Of a stretch of DNA of 64,000 bases, positions 38,655 to 52,297 are shown one piece after another; position 1 is the first letter of the stretch, and each line of letters opens with the position of its first letter. The notes beneath the pieces were generated by a model. It searched no databases and had not been told where the DNA came from. It saw nothing but the letters and a program-made list of their open reading frames with translations. The stretch is from the NCBI GenBank assembly GCA_963966185.1, contig CAWZYM010000405.1, forward strand, positions 686,001 to 750,000. Reading direction: 5' to 3'. The position numbers were made by a program, and so were the translations under genes. Source of the stretch: Rhabditoides inermis (taxonomy: Eukaryota > Nematoda > Chromadorea > Rhabditida > Rhabditidae).

Positions 38655-40654
38655 CTCGAACAGGCCCGCATAATTCCGCATGTTGATCGCATTGAAAGTT
38701 TAAATAAGTGTGAGCGACAGGTTCCTTCAGAATTATCACACTACACCATCACAATGAGATGCGACATTGGATTTCGTCCGCCCCTGCGCTCATCGTCGAC
38801 CACCATCTGACGTGAATAGAAAGCCTCGAACAGGCCCGCATATTGCTGCTTGTTGATCGCATTGAGAGTTTAATTAAGTGTGAGCGACAGGTTCCTTCAG
38901 AATTATGTATCACTCTACACCATCACAATGAGATGCGACTTTGGATTTCGTCCGCCCCTGCGCTCATCGTCGACCACCATCTGACGTGAATAGAAAGCCT
39001 CGAACAGGCCCGCATAATTCCGCATGTTGATCGCATTGAAAGTTTAAATAAGTGTGAGCGACAGGTTCCTTCAGATTTATCACTCTACACCATCACAATG
39101 AGATGCGACTTTGGATGTCGTCCGCCCCTGCGCTCATCGTCGACCACCATCTGACGTGATTAGAAAGCCTCGAACAGGCCCGCATAATTCCGCATGTTGA
39201 TCGCATTGAAAGTTTAAATAAGTGTGAGCGACAGGTTCCTTCAGATTTATCACTCTACACCATCACAATGAGATGCGACTTTGGATGTCGTCCGCCCCTG
39301 CGCTCATCGTCGACCACCATCTGACGTGATTAGAAAGCCTCGAACAGGCCCGCATAATTCCGCATGTTGATCGCATTGAAAGTTTAAATAAGTGTGAGCG
39401 ACAGGTTCCTTCAGATTTATCACTCTACACCATCACAATGAGATGCGACTTTGGATGTCGTCCGCCCCTGCGCTCATCGTCGACCACCATCTGACGTGAA
39501 TAGAAAGCGTCGAACAGGCCCGCATTATGCTGCTTGTTGATCGCATTGAGAGTTTAATTAAGTGTGAGCGACAGGTTCCTTCAGAATTATGTATCACTCT
39601 ACACCATCACAATGAGATGCGACTTTGGATTTCGTCCGCCCCTGCGCTCATCGTCGACCACCATCTGACGTGAATAGAAAGCCTCGAACAGGCCCGCATA
39701 ATTCCGCATGTTGATCGCATTGAAAGTTTAAATAAGTGTGAGCGACAGGTTCCTTCAGAATTATCACTTCACACCATCACAATGAGATGCGACTTTGGAT
39801 GTCGTCCGCCCCTGCGCTCATCGTCGACCACCATCTGACGTGAATAGAAAGCCTCGAACAGGCCCGCATAATTCCGCATGTTGATCGCATTGAAAGTTTA
39901 AATAAGTGTGAGCGACAGGTTCCTTCAGATTTATCACTCTACACCATCACAATGAGATGCGACTTTGGATGTCGTCCGCCCCTGCGCTCATCGTCGACCA
40001 CCATCTGACGTGATTAGAAAGCCTCGAACAGGCCCGCATAATTCCGCATGTTGATCGCATTGAAAGTTTAAATAAGTGTGAGCGACAGGTTCCTTCAGAT
40101 TTATCACTCTACACCATCACAATGAGATGCGACTTTGGATGTCGTCCGCCCCTGCGCTCATCGTCGACCACCATCTGACGTGATTAGAAAGCCTCGAACA
40201 GGCCCGCATAATTCCGCATGTTGATCGCATTGAAAGTTTAAATAAGTGTGAGCGACAGGTTCCTTCAGATTTATCACTCTACACCATCACAATGAGATGC
40301 GACTTTGGATGTCGTCCGCCCCTGCGCTCATCGTCGACCACCATCTGACGTGAATAGAAAGCGTCGAACAGGCCCGCATTATGCTGCTTGTTGATCGCAT
40401 TGAGAGTTTAATTAAGTGTGAGCGACAGGTTCCTTCAGAATTATGTATCACTCTACACCATCACAATGAGATGCGACTTTGGATTTCGTCCGCCCCTGCG
40501 CTCATCGTCGACCACCATCTGACGTGAATAGAAAGCCTCGAACAGGCCCGCATAATTCCGCATGTTGATCGCATTGAAAGTTTAAATAAGTGTGAGCGAC
40601 AGGTTCCTTCAGAATTATCACTCTATACCATCACAATGAGATGCGACTTTGGAT
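38655..40654 (+). repeat. Long-range HOR copy 1 (partner 46001-48000)
   Basis: A 2.0-kb block that recurs 7,346 bp downstream (43 units plus nine GTAT insertions). Shared rare markers are GCGACATTGG (38761 and 46107) and AGCGTCGAAC (39507/46853 and 40361/47707). I found no difference between the copies by eye. Within it, a five-monomer segment is itself duplicated in tandem at an 854-bp offset. Both nested levels are preserved, so the nested duplication predates the long-range copy. Confidence 0.85.
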
Positions 40655-42069
40655 TTCGTCCGCCCCTGCGCTCATCGTCGACCACCATCTGACGTGAATA
40701 GAAAGCCTCGAACAGGCCCGCATTATGCTGCTTGTTGATCGCATTGAGAGTTTAATTAAGTGTGAGCGACAGGTTCCTTCAGAATTATGTATCACTCTAC
40801 ACCATCACAATGAGATGCGACTTTGGATTTCGTCCGCCCCTGCGCTCATCGTCGACCACCATCTGACGTGAATAGAAAGCCTCGAACAGGCCCGCATTAT
40901 GCTGCTTGTTGATCGCATTGAGAGTTTAATTAAGTGTGAGCGACAGGTTCCTTCAGAATTATGTATCACTCTACACCATCACAATGAGATGCGACTTTGG
41001 ATGTCGTCCGCCCCTGCGCTCATCGTCGACCACCATCTGACGTGATTAGAAAGCCTCGAACAGGCCCGCATAATTCCGCATGTTGATCGCATTGAAAGTT
41101 TAAACAAGTGTGAGCGACAGGTTCCTTCAAAATTATCACTCTACACCATCACAATGAGATGCGACTTTGGATTTCGTCCGCCCCTGCGCTCATCGTCGAC
41201 CACCATCTGACGTGAATAGAAAGCCTCGAACAGGCCCGCATTATGCTGCTTGTTGATCGCATTGAGAGTTTAATTAAGTGTGAGCGACAGGTTCCTTCAG
41301 AATTATGTATCACTCTACACCATCACAATGAGATGCGACTTTGGATGTCGTCCGCCCCTGCGCTCATCGTCGACCACCATCTGACGTGATTAGAAAGCCT
41401 CGAACAGGCCCGCATAATTCCGCATGTTGATCGCATTGAAAGTTTAAACAAGTGTGAGCGACAGGTTCCTTCAAAATTATCACTCTACACCATCACAATG
41501 AGATGCGACTTTGGATGTCGTCCGCCCCTGCGCTCATCGTCGACCACCATCTGACGTGAATAGAAAGCCTCGAACAGGCCCGCATATTGCTGTTTGTTGA
41601 TCGCACTGAGGGTTTAATTAAGTGTGAGCGACAGGTTCCTTCAGAATTATCACTCTACACCATCACAATGAGATGCGACTTTGGATTTCGTCCGCCCCTG
41701 CGCTCATCGTCGACCACCATCTGACGTGAATAGAAAGCCTCGAACAGGCCCGCATAACTCCGCATGTTGATCGCATTGAAAGTTTAAATAAATGTGAGCG
41801 ACAGGTTTCTTCAGAATTATCACTCTACACCATCACAATGAGATGCGACTTTGGATTTCGTCCGCCCCTGCGCTCATCGTCGACCACCATCTGACGTGAA
41901 TAGAAAGCCTCGAACAGGCCCGCATAATTCCGCATGTTGATCGCATTGAAAATTTAAATAAGTGTGAGCGACAGGTTCCTTCAGAATTATCACTCTACAC
42001 CATCACAATGAGATGCGACTTTGGATGTCGTCCGCCCCTGCGCTCATCGTCGACCACCATCTGACGTGA

Positions 42070-42072
42070 TTA
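42070..42072. other. Empty-site paralogue 2 of the MITE insertion
   Basis: Same neighbouring monomer order (TTGAAAATTT, then TCAGAATCATCAC at 42151, then the CTGAGGTGAATAG class C unit), with one uninterrupted TTA. Confidence 0.85.
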
Positions 42073-45000
42073 GAAAGCCTCGAACAGGCCCGCATAATTC
42101 CGCATGTTGATCGCATTGAAAGTTTAAATAAGTGTGAGCGACAGGTTCCTTCAGAATCATCACTCTACACCATCACAATGAGATGCGACTTTGGATGTCG
42201 TCCGCCCCTGCGCTCATCGTCGACCACCATCTGAGGTGAATAGAAAGCCCTGAACAGGCCCGCATATTGCTGCTCATTGATCGCATTGAAGATTTAGGTA
42301 AGTGTGAGCGACAGGTTCCTTCAGAATTATCACTCTACACCATCACAATGAGATGCGACTTTGGATGTCGTCCGCCCCTGCGCTCATCGTCGACCACCAT
42401 CTGACGTGATTAGAAAGCCTCGAACAGGCCCGCATAATTCCGCATGTTGATCGCATTGAAAGTTTAAATAAGTGTGAGCGACAGGTTCCTTCAGAATTAT
42501 CACTCTACACCATCACAATGAGATGCGACTTTGGATGTCGTCCGCCCCTGCGCTCATCGTCGACGACCATCTGACGTGATTAGAAAGCCTCGAACAGGCC
42601 TGCATAATTCCGCATGTTGATCGCATTGAGGGTTAAATTAAGTGTGAGCGATAGGTTCCTTCAGAATTATCACTCTACACCATCACAATGAGATGCGACT
42701 TTGGATGTCGTCCGCCCCTGCGCTCATCGTCGACCACCATCTGACGTGATTAGAAAGCCTCGAACAGGCCCGCATAATTCCGCATGTTGATCGCATTGAA
42801 AGTTTAAATAAGTGTGAGCGACAGGTTCCTTCAGAATTATCACACTACACCATCACAATGAGATGCGACTTTGGATTTCGTCCGCCCCTGCGCTCATCGT
42901 CGACCACCATCTGACGTGAATAGAAAGCCTCGAACAGGCCCGCATTATGCTGCTTGTTGATCGCATTGAGAGTTTAATTAAGTGTGAGCGACAGGTTCCT
43001 TCAGAATTATGTATCACTCTACACCATCACAATGAGATGCGACTTTGGATTTCGTCCGCCCCTGCGCTCATCGTCGACCACCATCTGACGTGAATAGAAA
43101 GCCTCGAACAGGCCCGCATAATTCCGCATGTTGATCGCATTGAAAGTTTAAACAAGTGTGAGCGACAGGTTCCTTCAAAATTATCACTCTACACCATCAC
43201 AATGAGATGCGACTTTGGATGTCGTCCGCCCCTGCGCTCATCGTCGACCACCATCTGACGTGATTAGAAAGCCTCGAACAGGCCCGCATATTGCTGCTCA
43301 TTGATCGCATTGAAGATTTAGGTAAGTGTGAGCGACAGGTTCCTTCAGAATTATCACTCTACACCATCACAATGAGATGCGACTTTGGATGTCGTCCGCC
43401 CCTGCGCTCATCGTCGACGACCATCTGACGTGATTAGAAAGCCTCGAACAGGCCTGCATAATTCCGCATGTTGATCGCATTGAGGGTTTAATTAAGTGTG
43501 AGCGATAGGTTCCTTCAGAATTATCACTCTACACCATCACAATGAGATGCGACTTTGGATGTCGTCCGCCCCTGCGCTCATCGTCGACCACCATCTGACG
43601 TGATTAGAAAGCCTCGAACAGGCCCGCATAATTCCGCATGTTGATCGCATTGAAAGTTTAAATAAGTGTGAGCGACAAGTTCCTTCAGAATTATCACACT
43701 ACACCATCACAATGAGATGCGACTTTGGATTTCGTCCGCCCCTGCGCTCATCGTCGACCACCATCTGACGTGAATAGAAAGCCTCGAACAGGCCCGCATA
43801 TTGCTGCTCATTGATCGCATTGAAGATTTAGGTAAGTGTGAGCGACAGGTTCCTTCAGAATTATCACTCTACACCATCACAATGAGATGCGACTTTGGAT
43901 TTCGTCCGCCCCTGCGCTCATCGTCGACCACCATCTGACGTGAATAGAAAGCCTCGAACAGGCCCGCATAACTCCGCATGTTGATCGCATTGAAAGTTTA
44001 AATAAATGTGAGCGACAGGTTTCTTCAGAATTATCACTCTACACCATCACAATGAGATGCGACTTTGGATTTCGTCCGCCCCTGCGCTCATCGTCGACCA
44101 CCATCTGACGTGAATAGAAAGCCTCGAACAGGCCCGCATAATTCCGCATGTTGATCGCATTGAAAATTTAAATAAGTGTGAGCGACAGGTTCCTTCAGAA
44201 TTATCACTCTACACCATCACAATGAGATGCGACTTTGGATTTCGTCCGCCCCTGCGCTCATCGTCGACCACCATCTGACGTGAATAGAAAGCCTCGAACA
44301 GGCCCGCATTATGCTGCTTGTTGATCGCATTGAGAGTTTAATTAAGTGTGAGCGACAGGTTCCTTCAGAATTATGTATCACTCTACACCATCACAATGAG
44401 ATGCGACTTTGGATTTCGTCCGCCCCTGCGCTCATCGTCGACCACCATCTGACGTGAATAGAAAGCCTCGAACAGGCCCGCATAATTCCGCATGTTGATC
44501 GCATTGAAAGTTTAAATAAGTGTGAGCGACAGGTTCCTTCAGAATTATCACTCTACACCATCACAATGAGATGCGACTTTGGATGTCGTCCGCCCCTGCG
44601 CTCATCGTCGACCACCATCTGACGTGAATAGAAAGCCTCGAACAGGCCCGCATATTGCTGTTTGTTGATCGCACTGAGGGTTTAATTAAGTGTGAGCGAC
44701 AGGTTCCTTCAGAATTATCACTCTACACCATCACAATGAGATGCGACTTTGGATTTCGTCCGCCCCTGCGCTCATCGTCGACCACCATCTGACGTGAATA
44801 GAAAGCCTCGAACAGGCCCGCATAACTCCGCATGTTGATCGCATTGAAAGTTTAAATAAATGTGAGCGACAGGTTTCTTCAGAATTATCACTCTACACCA
44901 TCACAATGAGATGCGACTTTGGATTTCGTCCGCCCCTGCGCTCATCGTCGACCACCATCTGACGTGAATAGAAAGCCTCGAACAGGCCCGCATAATTCCG

Positions 45001-45137
45001 CATGTTGATCGCATTGAAAATTTAAATAAGTGTGAGCGACAGGTTCCTTCAGAATTATCACTCTACACCATCACAATGAGATGCGACTTTGGATGTCGTC
45101 CGCCCCTGCGCTCATCGTCGACCACCATCTGACGTGA

Positions 45138-45140
45138 TTA
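45138..45140. other. Empty-site paralogue 3 of the MITE insertion
   Basis: Third copy of the same HOR context (TCAGAATCAT at 45219) without the element and with a single TTA. Confidence 0.85.
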
Positions 45141-46000
45141 GAAAGCCTCGAACAGGCCCGCATAATTCCGCATGTTGATCGCATTGAAAGTTTAAATAAG
45201 TGTGAGCGACAGGTTCCTTCAGAATCATCACTCTACACCATCACAATGAGATGCGACTTTGGATGTCGTCCGCCCCTGCGCTCATCGTCGACCACCATCT
45301 GAGGTGAATAGAAAGCCCTGAACAGGCCCGCATATTGCTGCTCATTGATCGCATTGAAGATTTAGGTAAGTGTGAGCGACAGGTTCCTTCAGAATTATCA
45401 CTCTACACCATCACAATGAGATGCGACTTTGGATGTCGTCCGCCCCTGCGCTCATCGTCGACGACCATCTGACGTGATTAGAAAGCCTCGAACAGGCCTG
45501 CATAATTCCGCATGTTGATCGCATTGAGGGTTTAATTAAGTGTGAGCGATAGGTTCCTTCAGAATTATCACTCTACACCATCACAATGAGATGCGACTTT
45601 GGATGTCGTCCGCCCCTGCGCTCATCGTCGACCACCATCTGACGTGATTAGAAAGCCTCGAACAGGCCCGCATAATTCCGCATGTTGATCGCATTGAAAG
45701 TTTAAATAAGTGTGAGCGACAGGTTCCTTCAGAATTATCACACTACACCATCACAATGAGATGCGACTTTGGATTTCGTCCGCCCCTGCGCTCATCGTCG
45801 ACCACCATCTGACGTGAATAGAAAGCCTCGAACAGGCCCGCATTATGCTGCTTGTTGATCGCATTGAGAGTTTAATTAAGTGTGAGCGACAGGTTCCTTC
45901 AGAATTATGTATCACTCTACACCATCACAATGAGATGCGACTTTGGATTTCGTCCGCCCCTGCGCTCATCGTCGACCACCATCTGACGTGAATAGAAAGC

Positions 46001-48000
46001 CTCGAACAGGCCCGCATAATTCCGCATGTTGATCGCATTGAAAGTTTAAATAAGTGTGAGCGACAGGTTCCTTCAGAATTATCACACTACACCATCACAA
46101 TGAGATGCGACATTGGATTTCGTCCGCCCCTGCGCTCATCGTCGACCACCATCTGACGTGAATAGAAAGCCTCGAACAGGCCCGCATATTGCTGCTTGTT
46201 GATCGCATTGAGAGTTTAATTAAGTGTGAGCGACAGGTTCCTTCAGAATTATGTATCACTCTACACCATCACAATGAGATGCGACTTTGGATTTCGTCCG
46301 CCCCTGCGCTCATCGTCGACCACCATCTGACGTGAATAGAAAGCCTCGAACAGGCCCGCATAATTCCGCATGTTGATCGCATTGAAAGTTTAAATAAGTG
46401 TGAGCGACAGGTTCCTTCAGATTTATCACTCTACACCATCACAATGAGATGCGACTTTGGATGTCGTCCGCCCCTGCGCTCATCGTCGACCACCATCTGA
46501 CGTGATTAGAAAGCCTCGAACAGGCCCGCATAATTCCGCATGTTGATCGCATTGAAAGTTTAAATAAGTGTGAGCGACAGGTTCCTTCAGATTTATCACT
46601 CTACACCATCACAATGAGATGCGACTTTGGATGTCGTCCGCCCCTGCGCTCATCGTCGACCACCATCTGACGTGATTAGAAAGCCTCGAACAGGCCCGCA
46701 TAATTCCGCATGTTGATCGCATTGAAAGTTTAAATAAGTGTGAGCGACAGGTTCCTTCAGATTTATCACTCTACACCATCACAATGAGATGCGACTTTGG
46801 ATGTCGTCCGCCCCTGCGCTCATCGTCGACCACCATCTGACGTGAATAGAAAGCGTCGAACAGGCCCGCATTATGCTGCTTGTTGATCGCATTGAGAGTT
46901 TAATTAAGTGTGAGCGACAGGTTCCTTCAGAATTATGTATCACTCTACACCATCACAATGAGATGCGACTTTGGATTTCGTCCGCCCCTGCGCTCATCGT
47001 CGACCACCATCTGACGTGAATAGAAAGCCTCGAACAGGCCCGCATAATTCCGCATGTTGATCGCATTGAAAGTTTAAATAAGTGTGAGCGACAGGTTCCT
47101 TCAGAATTATCACTTCACACCATCACAATGAGATGCGACTTTGGATGTCGTCCGCCCCTGCGCTCATCGTCGACCACCATCTGACGTGAATAGAAAGCCT
47201 CGAACAGGCCCGCATAATTCCGCATGTTGATCGCATTGAAAGTTTAAATAAGTGTGAGCGACAGGTTCCTTCAGATTTATCACTCTACACCATCACAATG
47301 AGATGCGACTTTGGATGTCGTCCGCCCCTGCGCTCATCGTCGACCACCATCTGACGTGATTAGAAAGCCTCGAACAGGCCCGCATAATTCCGCATGTTGA
47401 TCGCATTGAAAGTTTAAATAAGTGTGAGCGACAGGTTCCTTCAGATTTATCACTCTACACCATCACAATGAGATGCGACTTTGGATGTCGTCCGCCCCTG
47501 CGCTCATCGTCGACCACCATCTGACGTGATTAGAAAGCCTCGAACAGGCCCGCATAATTCCGCATGTTGATCGCATTGAAAGTTTAAATAAGTGTGAGCG
47601 ACAGGTTCCTTCAGATTTATCACTCTACACCATCACAATGAGATGCGACTTTGGATGTCGTCCGCCCCTGCGCTCATCGTCGACCACCATCTGACGTGAA
47701 TAGAAAGCGTCGAACAGGCCCGCATTATGCTGCTTGTTGATCGCATTGAGAGTTTAATTAAGTGTGAGCGACAGGTTCCTTCAGAATTATGTATCACTCT
47801 ACACCATCACAATGAGATGCGACTTTGGATTTCGTCCGCCCCTGCGCTCATCGTCGACCACCATCTGACGTGAATAGAAAGCCTCGAACAGGCCCGCATA
47901 ATTCCGCATGTTGATCGCATTGAAAGTTTAAATAAGTGTGAGCGACAGGTTCCTTCAGAATTATCACTCTATACCATCACAATGAGATGCGACTTTGGAT
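46001..48000 (+). repeat. Long-range HOR copy 2 (partner 38655-40654)
   Basis: Second copy of the block above. It breaks off at about 48000, where this copy reads GGATGTCG and the partner GGATTTCG. That point is also the left boundary of the 1,874-bp HOR pair, so several rearrangements share this junction. Confidence 0.85.
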
Positions 48001-51000
48001 GTCGTCCGCCCCTGCGCTCATCGTCGACCACCATCTGACGTGATTAGAAAGCCTCGAACAGGCCCGCATATTGCTGCTCATTGATCGCATTGAAGATTTA
48101 GGTAAGTGTGAGCGACAGGTTCCTTCAGAATTATCACTCTACACCATCACAATGAGATGCGACTTTGGATGTCGTCCGCCCCTGCGCTCATCGTCGACGA
48201 CCATCTGACGTGATTAGAAAGCCTCGAACAGGCCTGCATAATTCCGCATGTTGATCGCATTGAGGGTTTAATTAAGTGTGAGCGATAGGTTCCTTCAGAA
48301 TTATCACTCTACACCATCACAATGAGATGCGACTTTGGATGTCGTCCGCCCCTGCGCTCATCGTCGACCACCATCTGACGTGATTAGAAAGCCTCGAACA
48401 GGCCCGCATAATTCCGCATGTTGATCGCATTGAAAGTTTAAATAAGTGTGAGCGACAGGTTCCTTCAGAATTATCACACTACACCATCACAATGAGATGC
48501 GACTTTGGATTTCGTCCGCCCCTGCACTCATCGTCGACCACCATCTGACGTGAATAGAAAGCCTCGAACAGGCCCGCATTATGCTGCTTGTTGATCGCAT
48601 TGAGAGTTTAATTAAGTGTGAGCGACAGGTTCCTTCAGAATTATGTATCACTCTACACCATCACAATGAGATGCGACTTTGGATTTCGTCCGCCCCTGCG
48701 CTCATCGTCGACCACCATCTGACGTGAATAGAAAGCCTCGAACAGGCCCGCATAATTCCGCATGTTGATCGCATTGAAAGTTTAAATAAGTGTGAGCGAC
48801 AGGTTCCTTCAGAATTATCACTTCACACCATCACAATGAGATGCGACTTTGGATGTCGTCCGCCCCTGCGCTCATCGTCGACCACCATCTGACGTGATTA
48901 GAAAGCCTCGAACAGGCCCGCATAATTCCGCATGTTGATCGCATTGAAAGTTTAAACAAGTGTGAGCGACAGGTTCCTTCAAAATTATCACTCTACACCA
49001 TCACAATGAGATGCGACTTTGGATGTCGTCCGCCCCTGCGCTCATCGTCGACCACCATCTGACGTGATTAGAAAGCCTCGAACAGGCCCGCATAATTCCG
49101 CATGTTGATCGCATTGAAAGTTTAAATAAGTGTGAGCGACAGGTTCCTTCAGAATTATCACTCTACACCATCACAATGAGATGCGACTTTGGATGTCGTC
49201 CGCCCCTGCGCTCATCGTCGACCACCATCTGACGTGAATAGAAAGCCTCGAACAGGCCCGCATATTGCTGTTTGTTGATCGCACTGAGGGTTTAATTAAG
49301 TGTGAGCGACAGGTTCCTTCAGAATTATCACTCTACACCATCACAATGAGATGCGACTTTGGATGTCGTCCGCCCCTGCGCTCATCGTCGACCACCATCT
49401 GACGTGATTAGAAAGCCTCGAACAGGCCCGCATAATTCCGCATGTTGATCGCATTGAAAGTTTAAATAAGTGTGAGCGACAGGTTCCTTCAGAATTATCA
49501 CTCTACACCATCACAATGAGATGCGACTTTGGATTTCGTCCGCCCCTGCGCTCATCGTCGACCACCATCTGACGTGAATAGAAAGCCTCGAACAGGCCCG
49601 CATAATTCCGCATGTTGATCGCATTGAAAGTTTAAATAAGTGTGAGCGACAGGTTCCTTCAGAATTATCACTCTATACCATCACAATGAGATGCGACTTT
49701 GGATTTCGTCCGCCCCTGCGCTCATCGTCGACCACCATCTGACGTGATTAGAAAGCCTCGAACAGGCCCGCATAATTCCGCATGTTGATCGCATTGAAAG
49801 TTTAAACAAGTGTGAGCGACAGGTTCCTTCAAAATTATCACTCTACACCATCACAATGAGATGCGACTTTGGATGTCGTCCGCCCCTGCGCTCATCGTCG
49901 ACCACCATCTGACGTGATTAGAAAGCCTCGAACAGGCCCGCATATTGCTGCTCATTGATCGCATTGAAGATTTAGGTAAGTGTGAGCGACAGGTTCCTTC
50001 AGAATTATCACTCTACACCATCACAATGAGATGCGACTTTGGATGTCGTCCGCCCCTGCGCTCATCGTCGACGACCATCTGACGTGATTAGAAAGCCTCG
50101 AACAGGCCTGCATAATTCCGCATGTTGATCGCATTGAGGGTTTAATTAAGTGTGAGCGATAGGTTCCTTCAGAATTATCACTCTACACCATCACAATGAG
50201 ATGCGACTTTGGATGTCGTCCGCCCCTGCGCTCATCGTCGACCACCATCTGACGTGATTAGAAAGCCTCGAACAGGCCCGCATAATTCCGCATGTTGATC
50301 GCATTGAAAGTTTAAATAAGTGTGAGCGACAGGTTCCTTCAGAATTATCACACTACACCATCACAATGAGATGCGACTTTGGATTTCGTCCGCCCCTGCA
50401 CTCATCGTCGACCACCATCTGACGTGAATAGAAAGCCTCGAACAGGCCCGCATTATGCTGCTTGTTGATCGCATTGAGAGTTTAATTAAGTGTGAGCGAC
50501 AGGTTCCTTCAGAATTATGTATCACTCTACACCATCACAATGAGATGCGACTTTGGATTTCGTCCGCCCCTGCGCTCATCGTCGACCACCATCTGACGTG
50601 AATAGAAAGCCTCGAACAGGCCCGCATAATTCCGCATGTTGATCGCATTGAAAGTTTAAATAAGTGTGAGCGGCAGGTTCCTTCAGAATTATCACTTCAC
50701 ACCATCACAATGAGATGCGACTTTGGATGTCGTCCGCCCCTGCGCTCATCGTCGACCACCATCTGACGTGATTAGAAAGCCTCGAACAGGCCCGCATAAT
50801 TCCGCATGTTGATCGCATTGAAAGTTTAAACAAGTGTGAGCGACAGGTTCCTTCAAAATTATCACTCTACACCATCACAATGAGATGCGACTTTGGATGT
50901 CGTCCGCCCCTGCGCTCATCGTCGACCACCATCTGACGTGATTAGAAAGCCTCGAACAGGCCCGCATAATTCCGCATGTTGATCGCATTGAAAGTTTAAA

Positions 51001-51234
51001 TAAGTGTGAGCGACAGGTTCCTTCAGAATTATCACTCTACACCATCACAATGAGATGCGACTTTGGATGTCGTCCGCCCCTGCGCTCATCGTCGACCACC
51101 ATCTGACGTGAATAGAAAGCCTCGAACAGGCCCGCATATTGCTGTTTGTTGATCGCACTGAGGGTTTAATTAAGTGTGAGCGACAGGTTCCTTCAGAATT
51201 ATCACTCTACACCATCACAATGAGATGCGACTTT
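48000..51234 (+). repeat. 11-monomer HOR duplication (1,874-bp offset)
   Basis: About 48000-49360 matches 49874-51234 (11 units plus one GTAT). Shared markers are the rare CCTGCACTCATCG (48521 and 50395), GTAT at 48645 and 50519, and ATTGCTGTTTG near 49264 and 51138. One difference seen is GAGCGGCAGG near 50671 against GAGCGACAGG. Copies diverge near 49364/51238 at the GGATGTCG/GGATTTCG position. Confidence 0.85.
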
Positions 51235-52297
51235 GGATTTCGTCCGCCCCTGCGCTCATCGTCGACCACCATCTGACGTGAATAGAAAGCCTCGAACAGG
51301 CCCGCATAACTCCGCATGTTGATCGCATTGAAAGTTTAAATAAATGTGAGCGACAGGTTCCTTCAGAATTATCACTCTACACCATCACAATGAGATGCGA
51401 CTTTGGATGTCGTCCGCCCCTGCGCTCATCGTCGACCACCATCTGACGTGATTAGAAAGCCTCGAACAGGCCCGCATAATTCCGCATGTTGATCGCATTG
51501 AAAGTTTAAATAAGTGTGAGCGACAGGTTCCTTCAGAATTATCACTCTACACCATCACAATGAGATGCGACTTTGGATTTCGTCCGCCCCTGCGCTCATC
51601 GTCGACCACCATCTGACGTGAATAGAAAGCCTCGAACAGGCCCGCATATTGCTGCTTGTTGATCGCATTGAGGGTTTAATTAAGTGTGAGCGACAGGTTC
51701 CTTCAGAATTATCACTCTACACCATCACAATGAGATGCGACTTTGGATTTCGTCCGCCCCTGCGCTCATCGTCGACCACCATCTGACGTGAATAGAAAGC
51801 CTCGAACAGGCCCACATAATTCCGCATGTTGATCGCATTGAAGATTTAGGTAAGTGTGAGCGACAGGTTCCTTCAGAATTATCACTCTACACCATCACAA
51901 TGAGATGCGACTTTGGATGTCGTCCGCCCCTGCGCTCATCGTCGACCACCACCTGACGTGAATAGAAAGCCTCGAACAGGCCCGCATAATTCCGCATGTT
52001 GATCGCATTAAAAGTTTAAATAAGTGTGAGCGACAGATTCCTTCAGAATTATCACTCTACACCATCACAATGAGATGCGACTTTGGATGTCGTCCGCCCC
52101 TGCGCTCATCGTCGACCACCACCTGACGTGAATAGAAAGCCTCGAACAGGCCCGCATAATTCCGCATGTTGATCGCATTGAAAGTTTAAATAAGTGTGAG
52201 CGACAGGTTCCTTCAGAACTATCACTCTACACCATCACAATGAGATGCGACTTTGGATGTCGTCCGCCCCTGCGCTCATCGTCGACCACCATCTGAC

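Larger units (their letters stand above)
33186..51787 (+). repeat. Satellite zone 4: class E and GTAT-rich block
   Basis: 109 monomers. Class E (CATTATGCTGCTTG with GAGAGTTTAATTAAG) first appears near 34062 and recurs to about 50450, usually with GTAT. 18 of the window's 25 GTAT insertions are here. Other markers are AGCGATAGG units, CACTTCACACC, CATAACTCCGC with TAAATGTGAGC, and GAATCATCAC. The HOR holding GAATCATCAC occurs four times (33101, 37193, 42151, 45219). The spacings are whole monomers plus the expected number of 4-bp insertions: 24, 29 and 18 units. Confidence 0.85.
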
